Source: Syntrophales bacterium
GTDB taxonomy: Bacteria > Desulfobacterota > Syntrophia > Syntrophales > UBA8958
Direction of reading: 5' to 3'
DNA: 9,378 nucleotides
NCBI GenBank assembly: GCA_023231165.1
Contig: JALNVY010000087.1
Span: 1-9,378, forward strand
Position 1 is the first letter of the stretch; every line of letters starts with the position of its first letter. The notes beneath the pieces are model-generated. The model saw only the letters and a list, made by a program, of their open reading frames with translations, did no database searches and was not told the DNA's origin. Below, in pieces: positions 1 to 5,140 of the stretch. A program made the translations under genes and the position numbers.

Positions 1-573
1 ACCGGGGAGATGATCGACGTATTTTCTCTCGACCGGGCAGGTAAAAGCGGCGCCATCTTTGATGAAGACAAACTGCTCTGGCTAAACAGCTTGTACATCA
101 GGAAGGAATCTCCGGCGACGCTTGCCGGACATCTGCGACCGTTTATCAGCGCAGCCGGCTATGATCATCTTGCTGAGGTCCGTCTCCATAAGATTATCGA
201 GGCAGTCCGGGACAATCTGACCAATCTGACGGAAATCGGCTATTATCTGCGCATTTTTGACGACAATGCCTATGAACTTTCCGCCGGGGCGCTGCAGCTC
301 CTTGCCAACGCTGACGCAAGGGAGGTTATGGTCGGCCTCCTCGGGCTCCTCGATGATCTTGATGCGGTTCCCGTGGAAGACGACCGGCTTTATGGAACCC
401 TGCTGCCGCTGCTGTCGGAGAAAACGGGACTGCGGGGGAAAAAACTCTTCATGCCCCTCCGCGCCGCTATCACCGGCCAGACCAAAGGGCCTGAGTTGGA
501 CCGCTGCTTTGCCGTTTTAGGCAAGACATCCCTGCAACACCGCCTGCACAAGGCCATCGCCGCTATATCCTGA
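1..573 (+). CDS. gltX: Glutamyl-tRNA synthetase, C-terminal part (5' truncated by window edge)
   Basis: This is the last ~190 residues of glutamyl-tRNA synthetase, the cytoplasmic class I enzyme that charges tRNA-Glu. The frame is open from base 1 (Thr-Gly-Glu before the first Met), so the ATG at 10 is internal and not a start. What is visible is the end of the catalytic/stem-contact region and the helical anticodon-binding domain. Family hallmarks are FSLDRAGKSGAIFD followed by KLLWLNSLYIR near the beginning, and LFMPLRAAITGQTKGPEL near the end. The HIGH and KMSKS motifs would lie upstream, outside the window. It ends in TGA at 571-573. The only downstream neighbour on this strand is a 27-bp spacer, then the orphan 3' end of an L,D-transpeptidase gene in the opposite orientation. 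Identification is very secure. Whether it is a discriminating or non-discriminating GluRS cannot be told from this part. Confidence 0.95.
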   Translation, partial: TGEMIDVFSLDRAGKSGAIFDEDKLLWLNSLYIRKESPATLAGHLRPFISAAGYDHLAEVRLHKIIEAVRDNLTNLTEIGYYLRIFDDNAYELSAGALQLLANADAREVMVGLLGLLDDLDAVPVEDDRLYGTLLPLLSEKTGLRGKKLFMPLRAAITGQTKGPELDRCFAVLGKTSLQHRLHKAIAAIS

Positions 574-600
574 AATAACATGGCTTGAATGCTAACTGGG

Positions 601-640
601 TTACGGGAGATCCCAGGCAGTCCGGAGCTTTCGGTAGGTC
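601..640 (-). repeat. Left direct repeat: orphan 3' end of an L,D-transpeptidase gene (putative attL)
   Basis: This 40-bp segment matches 5101-5140 at 34 of 40 positions in the same orientation. Read on the minus strand it encodes T-Y-R-K-L-R-T-A-W-D-L-P-stop. The intact L,D-transpeptidase gene ends T-C-R-K-L-Q-T-A-W-D-L-P-stop. Four of the six differences are silent or stop-for-stop (TAA/TAG, CCG/CCA, ACT/ACA, CGA/CGG), so both copies have existed as coding sequence. Similarity ends at 640. It sits 27 bp after the gltX stop, where the end of a convergent gene would be expected. This is interpreted as the displaced gene end left by an insertion at the 3' end. Confidence 0.7.
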
Positions 641-949
641 ATTGATGAGGCATTGCTAAAGAATACCATGCCTTTTCTTACTTTGGCCTCAAAAATAAAA
701 TCGTTATATGTGATAGAAAACAGCTTCAGATAATTCCCAAGAAACCCTCATGCACCTTAAAGTCAATCGTTCCTAGCGGTACGCAGAAATCGGAGAAGGT
801 TATCTGAGATTTCAGTATAGGAAGAGCTCTAACCTGATTGGCCCTAATTGTCTTATTTCATTCCGCATATTATTCATGCCAAAATGTCCGCATAAGCCTA
901 GCCGTCGAGCATCACGGCGTCGGCCTTAATGCGGCAGTTAGTCCAATTT
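641..949. other. AT-rich stretch without an intact gene
   Basis: There is no intact gene here. On the minus strand, the frame of the orphan L,D-transpeptidase tail stays open from about 770 down to the stop at 601 (including MVFFSNASSM just before the tail). Immediately upstream of it, another frame is open for about 35 codons (including KSQITFSDF). Together they could be a frameshifted remnant of an element gene that I do not recognise, or chance. The stretch also holds an imperfect palindrome at 888-934, described separately. Base composition is clearly more AT-rich than gltX or katG. Confidence 0.45.
888..934. repeat. Imperfect 47-bp palindrome downstream of the broken toxin gene
   Basis: The outer arms CCGCAT (888-893) and ATGCGG (929-934) pair. 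With a one-base bulge the pairing continues through AAG/CTT and CC/GG, and an inner perfect stem GCCGT (901-905)/ACGGC (914-918) closes an 8-base loop. There is no U-tract on either strand, so it is a poor intrinsic terminator. It lies 16 bp beyond the stop of the decayed toxin gene, with CTAAC/GTTAG in the gap (937-941). That core motif recalls integron attC sites, but there is no matching partner box on the other flank. Confidence 0.5.
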
Positions 950-1230
950 TTATCTGTTCTTTAGATAACCCTTTAAATCTCTGTAATAGTTTTCCTGAGG
1001 CCCCAACATTATAAGTTCAAGGTTTTGTTGATAATGCGATAGGCAAGAAGATAAATTTGGTTTTGAAGATTGAACTTGTGCATAAAAATACCCCTCAAAT
1101 CGTCTTTCTTCTCAGATCCGATGGAGGGGTTTTAAATGATCTGTTTGATTTCATAGTCTAATTCATATTTTTCTTTTTCCTCGAATTTCTTGACTTTTTT
1201 CTCAAATGCTCTTGATTGATAAATTTTCAT
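950..1230 (-). pseudogene. RelE/ParE-type toxin pseudogene (nonsense plus frameshift)
   Basis: This was a ~93-residue type II toxin of the RelE/ParE superfamily (the ParE-like group that partners ParD-like antitoxins). Such toxins are typically ribosome-dependent mRNA interferases or gyrase poisons. It begins MKIYQSRAFEKKVKKFEEK and reads 32 codons to Ile-Ile, then an in-frame TAA at 1132-1134, where relatives usually have Glu. The same frame continues with NPSIGSEKKDDLRGIFMHKF and IYLLAYRIINKT. A one-base deletion follows, near 1017-1022 (ACCTTGAA where ACCCTTGAA would keep frame). The -1 frame then gives LELIMLGPQENYYRDLKGYL and stops at 950-952. The C-terminal GPxENYYRDLK block is the family hallmark. 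The start lies 6 bp after the antitoxin stop, a normal TA operon layout. The two lesions make a functional toxin very unlikely. The gene is too short for simple ORF finding and was reconstructed by hand. Confidence 0.8.
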
Positions 1231-1236
1231 CGACTT

Positions 1237-1455
1237 TCAACCGAATTGATATTCTGTTTTTTCATTCTGATCTAACTCTTCAATCCCTACCAAAATTTCT
1301 TTGATGAGGCTGTAAGTTAAATCTGAATTTTCTTCAGAACATTTACCAATTCTGGCCCAATGCTCAATTCGACCAGTCAAAGATCGGTGATCAATTTTGC
1401 TATATTTTTTTGCCTCACCTGCCAATTATTCTGATATTCTTACCGCCATTGCCAT
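1237..1455 (-). pseudogene. ParD-like antitoxin, interrupted by one in-frame TAA
   Basis: This is a ParD-like antitoxin of about 72 residues. Such proteins bind DNA through a ribbon-helix-helix N-terminus, neutralise the cognate toxin and repress their own operon. The start chosen is ATG at 1453-1455, preceded by GGAGG at suitable spacing. The protein begins MAMAVRISE, meets TAA at 1426-1428, then continues in the same frame with LAGEAKKYSKIDHRS, IEHWARIGK and the C-terminal EKTEYQFG. These blocks are typical of the family, where the interrupted position is usually acidic or Asn/Asp. Apart from this codon the frame is undamaged. Re-initiation at TTG (1423-1425) could give a 62-residue product lacking the first beta strand, which is needed for DNA binding. 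It pairs with the toxin pseudogene 6 bp downstream. Recent inactivation is the simplest view. Confidence 0.8.
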
Positions 1456-1467
1456 TTTGCTTACCTC

Positions 1468-1522
1468 CATGATTAAGTTTGCATCATGAATTCATATTAC
1501 TACATAAAATAGCAAAATGTAA
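1468..1522 (-). promoter_or_regulatory. Probable promoter and operator of the ParD-like/toxin operon
   Basis: On the minus strand a sigma70-like promoter reads TTACAT (1517-1522), a 17-bp spacer and TAATAT (1494-1499), about 40 bp before the antitoxin ATG. Two palindromes lie at and just after the -10: ATGAATTCAT (1486-1495, perfect) and CATGAT-N9-ATCATG (1468-1488). Both are plausible autorepression sites for a ribbon-helix-helix antitoxin. This rests on inspection only. Confidence 0.4.
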
Positions 1523-1555
1523 CTTTTAGATCATTATGATTGCAGGGCTGACGTT

Positions 1556-1593
1556 CCGGTTCAGCGGAGGCGGTATGCCGTCCGCTGAACCGG
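1556..1593. repeat. Strong hairpin downstream of katG, possible terminator
   Basis: Perfect 13-bp arms CCGGTTCAGCGGA (1556-1568) and TCCGCTGAACCGG (1581-1593) flank a 12-base loop that itself contains GGC/GCC. It lies about 60 bp beyond the katG stop on the minus strand and just upstream of the ParD-like promoter. No U-tract follows on the minus strand, so it may be a 3'-end stabilising hairpin or a REP-like element rather than a classical intrinsic terminator. Confidence 0.5.
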
Positions 1594-1655
1594 TTGTGTA
1601 GCCGGTCGTCTTTTTGCCGCCCTGCCAGATGCCCACGAAGACGTTTATGCTACGA

Positions 1656-3851
1656 TCAGGCAAGGTCGAAACGGTCAAGGTTCATGACCTTGTTCCACGC
1701 CGCTACAAAGTCGTGAAGGAACTTCTCCTGGGAGTCTTCACATCCGTAGACTTCCGCCAAGGCCCGGAGTTGGGAGTTCGAACCGAAGATGAGGTCGACA
1801 CGGGTGCCGGTCCACTTGAGTTCGCCCGTTGCGCGATCACGACCCTCGAACAGGTCGTCGCCTTCCGAGGCCGCCTTCCAGGTGGTGCCCATGTCGAGCA
1901 GATTCACGAAGAAGTCATTGGTGAGCATCCCCGGCCGCTGGGTGAAGACGCCGTGTTGGGACTGGCCGAAGTTGGCATTCAAGACGCGCATGCCGCCAAC
2001 GAGAACCGTCGTCTCAGGCGCGGTCAGGGTCAGCAGTTGCGCCCGATCCACCAGCAGCTCCTCTGCCGACACGGTGTATTTGGTTTTGAGGTAGTTACGG
2101 AATCCGTCTGCCGCCGGTTCGAGGACGGCGAACGCCTCCACGTCGGTTTGCTCCTGCAACGCATTGGTGCGTCCCGGCGTGAAGGGAACTCTCACGCATT
2201 GGCCAGCCTCCTTCGCCGCCTGTTCTACGCCAGCGCATCCGCCCAGGACAATCAGGTCGGCAAGGGAGACCTTTTTGCCGCCCGCCTGCGCGCTGTTGAA
2301 CGCCTTTTGGATTTCCTCAAGGGCTTGCAGCACCGTCTTCAATTGAGCGGGCTGGTTGACTTCCCAATCCTTCTGCGGCGCCAGACGGATGCGCGCGCCG
2401 TTCGCCCCGCCGCGCTTGTCTGAGCCGCGGAAGGTGGACGCCGAGGCCCAAGCCGTCGAGACCAGTTGGGAGACGGACAGTCCCGCTGCGAGGATCTTGC
2501 CCTTGAGGGCGGCGATGTCCTGCTCGTCGATCAATACGTGAGTAACCGGGGGGACGGGGTCCTGCCAAAGGAGTTCTTCCGCGGGGACCTCCGGGCCGAG
2601 GTAGCGCGAACGGGGCCCCATATCGCGGTGGGTCAGCTTGAACCAGGCCCTGGCAAAGGCATCAGCGAATTTCTCGGGGTTCTGCTGGTAGTGCCGCGCG
2701 ATCGGTTCGTAGATCGGGTCGAAGCGGAGGGAGAGGTCCGCCGTGGTCATCATTGGCCGGCGCTTCTTCGACGGGTCGTGCGCGCCAACCACCATGTCCT
2801 CTTCGGCCACGTCCTTGGCCAGCCACTGGTTTGCGCCGGCCGGGCTCTTGACCAACTCCCACTCGTATTTGAACAGCGTGTTCAGATAGCCCATGTCCCA
2901 TTGGGTCGGGTTCGGTTTCCATGCGCCCTCTATGCCGCTGCCGATCGTGTCGTCGCCTTTGCCGCTGCCGAAGCGGCTCTTCCAGCCGAGTCCCTGCTCC
3001 TCGATGCCGGCGGCTTCGGGCTCCGGACCGACAAGCGACGGATCGCCCGCGCCATGGCACTTGCCGAAGGTGTGCCCGCCGGCGACGAGCGCGACAGTCT
3101 CTTCGTCGTTCATCGCCATACGTGCGAAGGTTTCTCGAACGTCACGGCCCGAGGCGACCGGATCCGGGTTGCCGTTCGGGCCTTCCGGGTTCACGTAGAT
3201 CAGGCCCATCTGCACGGCGGCGAGAGGATTCTCGAGTTTCCGGTCACCAGTGTAGCGCTTGTCTCCAAGCCACGTGTCCTCTGCCCCCCAGTAAATGTCT
3301 TCTTCGGGCTCCCAGACGTCTTCGCGCCCGCCGCCGAAGCCGAACGTCTTAAAGCCCATCGACTCCAGAGCGCAGTTGCCGGCTAGGATCATCAGGTCGG
3401 CCCAGGAGATTTTCTTGCCGTATTTCTGCTTGATCGGCCAAAGCAAGCGGCGCGCTTTGTCGAGGTTGACATTGTCCGGCCAGCTGTTGAGCGGTGCAAA
3501 ACGCTGCGTACCCGAGGAGGCGCCGCCGCGTCCGTCGCCGGTGCGGTAGGTGCCTGCGCTGTGCCACGCCATCCGGATGAAGAGCCCCCCGTAGTGACCG
3601 TAATCAGCCGGCCACCAGTCCTGCGAATCGGTCATCAGCGCATAGAGGTCTTTCTTCAGAGCCTCCAGGTCAATTTTTTTGAATTCCTCAGCGTAGTTGA
3701 ACTCCTCGCCCATCGGGTCGATCATGGGAGAATTCTGATGAAGAATCTTGAGGTTCAACTGGTTTGGCCACCAGTGCTGGTTCGACGTGCCGCTACTGGC
3801 AGTGGGTTTGTCAACTCCGCCCGTCACCGGACACTTGCTATCTTTATTCAT
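1656..3851 (-). CDS. katG: Catalase-peroxidase KatG
   Basis: This is a bifunctional haem catalase-peroxidase (class I peroxidase superfamily) of 731 residues, the normal length. It dismutates hydrogen peroxide and oxidises small donors in the cytoplasm; no signal peptide is seen. The N-terminal half is catalytic, with distal Arg93, Trp96 and His97 in FIRMAWHSAGTYR and proximal haem ligand His260 in VAGGHTFGK. The covalent Met-Tyr-Trp adduct needed for catalase activity is predicted from Trp96, Tyr219 (GLIYVNPEGPNG) and Met245 (FARMAMNDEET). All key residues are present. The C-terminal half is the usual haem-free duplicate. The start ATG at 3849-3851 has an AAGGAG ribosome site 7 bases upstream. 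A 67-bp palindrome lies 32 bp upstream of the start, between katG and vapC. It is the only apparently metabolic gene in the presumed island and is more GC-rich than the TA genes around it. Confidence 0.97.
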   Translation of the reverse strand: MNKDSKCPVTGGVDKPTASSGTSNQHWWPNQLNLKILHQNSPMIDPMGEEFNYAEEFKKIDLEALKKDLYALMTDSQDWWPADYGHYGGLFIRMAWHSAGTYRTGDGRGGASSGTQRFAPLNSWPDNVNLDKARRLLWPIKQKYGKKISWADLMILAGNCALESMGFKTFGFGGGREDVWEPEEDIYWGAEDTWLGDKRYTGDRKLENPLAAVQMGLIYVNPEGPNGNPDPVASGRDVRETFARMAMNDEETVALVAGGHTFGKCHGAGDPSLVGPEPEAAGIEEQGLGWKSRFGSGKGDDTIGSGIEGAWKPNPTQWDMGYLNTLFKYEWELVKSPAGANQWLAKDVAEEDMVVGAHDPSKKRRPMMTTADLSLRFDPIYEPIARHYQQNPEKFADAFARAWFKLTHRDMGPRSRYLGPEVPAEELLWQDPVPPVTHVLIDEQDIAALKGKILAAGLSVSQLVSTAWASASTFRGSDKRGGANGARIRLAPQKDWEVNQPAQLKTVLQALEEIQKAFNSAQAGGKKVSLADLIVLGGCAGVEQAAKEAGQCVRVPFTPGRTNALQEQTDVEAFAVLEPAADGFRNYLKTKYTVSAEELLVDRAQLLTLTAPETTVLVGGMRVLNANFGQSQHGVFTQRPGMLTNDFFVNLLDMGTTWKAASEGDDLFEGRDRATGELKWTGTRVDLIFGSNSQLRALAEVYGCEDSQEKFLHDFVAAWNKVMNLDRFDLA

Positions 3852-3882
3852 CTCTGCTCTCCTTTCCTTCAGGTTTGGATTT

Positions 3883-3949
3883 GTACAGCTAACGCGAAAA
3901 GATTATCGGCCCGCGGAATGCGGTCCGGTGGATTGACGGTTAGCTGTAC
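3883..3949. repeat. 67-bp palindrome between vapC and katG
   Basis: Perfect 11-bp arms GTACAGCTAAC (3883-3893) and GTTAGCTGTAC (3939-3949) bracket 45 bp. Inside is a smaller stem, CCGC (3911-3914)/GCGG (3920-3923), extended by GG/CC across one mismatch. It starts 3 bp beyond the vapC stop and ends 31 bp before the katG start codon, so it would lie in katG's leader or promoter. On the plus strand the right arm runs into a T-rich tract (CTTTTTAATATTTT), fitting an intrinsic terminator against antisense transcription. The GCTAAC/GTTAGC cores and length also recall integron attC sites, but the cores deviate from RYYYAAC/GTTRRRY by one base and the inner boxes are weakly complementary. Confidence 0.6.
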
Positions 3950-3952
3950 TTT

Positions 3953-4309
3953 TTAATATTTTATATTCTGGCTATCCGCAGTTCGCGCCAGTTCTTTATC
4001 AAGTGTCCAGAAAGATACGCCCGTCAATATAGCAGATGTGATAAGATGGATATCCACATAGCCCAATCCTTGGCCCATTAAACGATTATTCTCTATAAAT
4101 GCCAATACTTCTTCATGTTCGGCTTCACTAGTCATCGGCAGCATTCGAAGAAACGAGAGGATGACTGCTCTGTCCTTAAGATTCCCGCAAGCAAGTTCCC
4201 CTACAATCAATGGGTGGCAAAGCACCCTTCCATCATTGAGCAGATTTGCAAGCTCAGCATTCCCATCCCTTAAATGTGAAACCCACACCGATGTATCCAC
4301 AAGAACCAT
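3953..4309 (-). CDS. vapC: VapC-type PIN-domain ribonuclease toxin
   Basis: This is a type II toxin of the VapC/PIN family, 118 residues, near the usual 125-135. Such toxins are Mg2+-dependent RNases that cut initiator tRNA or rRNA and arrest growth until neutralised by VapB. The acidic active site is complete: Asp5 in MVLVDTSVW, Glu38 in VGELACG, Asp86 in GYVDIHL and Asp104 in WTLDKEL, in canonical order and spacing. The ATG start at 4307-4309 lies 6 bp after the vapB stop, with a purine-rich GAAGAGG stretch inside the end of vapB as a likely ribosome site. Transcription and control come from the vapB promoter and operator. It appears intact and is probably active, in contrast with the decayed TA genes on either side. 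The RNA target cannot be told from sequence. Confidence 0.92.
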   Translation of the reverse strand: MVLVDTSVWVSHLRDGNAELANLLNDGRVLCHPLIVGELACGNLKDRAVILSFLRMLPMTSEAEHEEVLAFIENNRLMGQGLGYVDIHLITSAILTGVSFWTLDKELARTADSQNIKY

Positions 4310-4315
4310 CTCTTG

Positions 4316-4507
4316 TCATGCCCCTCTTCTTCTTGGTATCGCCTTTAACTGTTTTTGAGTCCCGCCCAGCCTTGCAAGCCTCTTACTACTTTCTCTGGCA
4401 ATAAGAGCCTCAAGCCCAAGTTTAACGAGGGCAGTTTTTTCCTTAATTCCAGTCATTTTTGATGCCTTGTCCATAAGGTTATCTTCAATATTCAAAGTTG
4501 TTCTCAT
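4316..4507 (-). CDS. vapB: VapB-type ribbon-helix-helix antitoxin
   Basis: This is a 63-residue antitoxin of the VapB type-2 (DUF2191-like) family. It starts MRTTLNIEDNLMDKASKMTG, an N-terminal beta strand and helix typical of ribbon-helix-helix DNA binders. EKTALVKLGLEALIARESSK forms the second helix, and the basic C-terminus (KAIPRRRGA) is the expected toxin-wrapping tail. It would bind VapC to block its PIN active site, and repress its own operon through the palindrome at 4536-4560. The ribosome site GAGGTG lies 7 bases before the ATG. It is the first gene of a two-gene operon with vapC 6 bp downstream. No lesion is visible. Confidence 0.9.
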   Translation of the reverse strand: MRTTLNIEDNLMDKASKMTGIKEKTALVKLGLEALIARESSKRLARLGGTQKQLKAIPRRRGA

Positions 4508-4530
4508 ATTTTCACCTCAGACAGTTATAG

Positions 4531-4565
4531 TGCATAGATATGCATCTTCTATGCATATCTGTCAA
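4531..4565 (-). promoter_or_regulatory. vapBC promoter with overlapping palindromic operator
   Basis: On the minus strand a perfect -35 TTGACA (4560-4565) is followed after 17-19 bp by candidate -10 hexamers (CATATC, ATATCT or TATCTA, within 4535-4542). Between and overlapping them is the perfect inverted repeat AGATATGCAT (4536-4545)-CTTCT-ATGCATATCT (4551-4560). A third TGCATA half-site begins at 4531, so TGCAT recurs about every 10-11 bp on one helical face. Occupancy by VapB or VapBC would cover the promoter, as expected for TA autorepression. Confidence 0.7.
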
Positions 4566-4705
4566 GTCATTCTCAGATAACGGGAGTGGCGCCTGTCATG
4601 TCTTAATTCAACTATTCATATTCTCACAATCTAATTGATGCCCAAGGTTGCCGTCCAATCGTCTTGTTCGGCCGTCTGCCACATGTGAATGAATGAACCT
4701 GAACG
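4566..4705. other. Short stretch with no recognisable gene
   Basis: Between the vapBC promoter and the truncated AbiEi-like gene I see no gene and no clear repeat. A minus-strand open frame spans 4608-4859, but it overlaps the AbiEi-like remnant in a different frame and resembles no family. This may be the junction where the rest of the AbiEi operon was deleted. Confidence 0.4.
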
Positions 4706-5022
4706 TCAGTTCGAACCATCTACTGCCCGCTGGACCTGCGTGGAAATCCCGTAAAAGGAAAGGACCGAGAGGCATGAAATATAAGACGGGACATGGAGAA
4801 AATTGCTGATCCGAAAAAGTCTTCCCCACCATAACGCTCCCAGTTACGGGCCAGGACATAGAAATTCTTCTTCAAACGGATAAAATAAGCTTTTTCTACA
4901 TACCTATTACATAAAACATGAGCGGAGGGCAGGGAGATGCTCCTTCCGGCGGCGACATCCGCAACGGTAAAAAAAGGATAATCTTTGAGATTTTTCCATT
5001 CTCTGTCGGTAGTCAAATACAC
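4706..5022 (-). pseudogene. AbiEi-type antitoxin fragment, frameshifted and 3' truncated
   Basis: This is the N-terminal part of a type IV AbiEi-family antitoxin/regulator, a winged-helix repressor of abiE-like abortive-infection TA operons. From a GTG at 5020-5022 it reads MYLTTDREWKNLKDYPFFTV, then SAHVLCNRYVEKAYFIRLKK, NFYVLARNWERYGGEDFF: the helix-turn-helix plus wing and linker. At TTTTTCGG (4811-4818) one base is missing. The other frame resumes with ISNFLHVPSYISCLSVLSFY and GISTQVQR, exactly the continuation expected for the family, and stops at TGA (4706-4708). Only about 100 of the usual ~190-250 residues remain, and no AbiEii nucleotidyltransferase toxin follows. It is therefore a doubly damaged remnant. 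A 100-residue product without the C-terminal antitoxin domain could still be made from the first frame, but function is unlikely. Family assignment is from recognition, not from a search. Confidence 0.65.
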
Positions 5023-5041
5023 ATCCTGAATTTTTTTGTTA

Positions 5042-5070
5042 AGTATATGTATTTAGATTCGTCCTGTCGA
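5042..5070 (-). promoter_or_regulatory. Possible sigma70 promoter for the AbiEi-like fragment
   Basis: On the minus strand TCGACA (5065-5070) and TATACT (5042-5047) are separated by exactly 17 bp, and the -10 lies 19 bp before the GTG start of the AbiEi-like remnant. The match to consensus is good, but the evidence is sequence inspection only. Confidence 0.4.
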
Positions 5071-5100
5071 TAGAGAAAAATTGGGGCGAGTTTCTCAGGA

Positions 5101-5140
5101 CTATGGGAGATCCCAGGCTGTCTGGAGCTTCCGGCAGGTC
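5101..5140 (-). repeat. Right direct repeat at the intact L,D-transpeptidase 3' end (putative attR)
   Basis: This is the last 13 codons including the TAG stop of the L,D-transpeptidase gene, matching 601-640 at 34/40 positions in the same orientation. Similarity stops at both ends of the 40-bp block. It marks the right boundary of the presumed 4.5-kb island, in the position where an integrated element restores the end of its target gene. Confidence 0.7.

Noticed and set aside
831..943. Possible complete integron attC site between GTTAG/CTAAC-like boxes
   Set aside because: The inner L boxes are not complementary and the R box consensus is not met on one side. Only a hairpin can be supported.
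1090..1130. ACCCCTC/GAGGGGT hairpin with adjacent T- or A-runs, resembling a bidirectional terminator
   Set aside because: It lies inside the toxin pseudogene coding sequence: the frame reads NPSIGSEKKDDLRGIF through it. The long 27-base loop is also poor for a terminator.
1614..3386. Long plus-strand open frames opposite katG (1614-2423, 2466-3386)
   Set aside because: They are antisense shadows of the GC-rich katG gene. Their translations are Arg/Gly/Pro-rich and carry no recognisable domain.
4608..4859. 83-residue minus-strand open frame with an ATG start
   Set aside because: It overlaps the AbiEi-like remnant in the wrong frame. The family-like sequence lies in the other two frames joined by a one-base shift.
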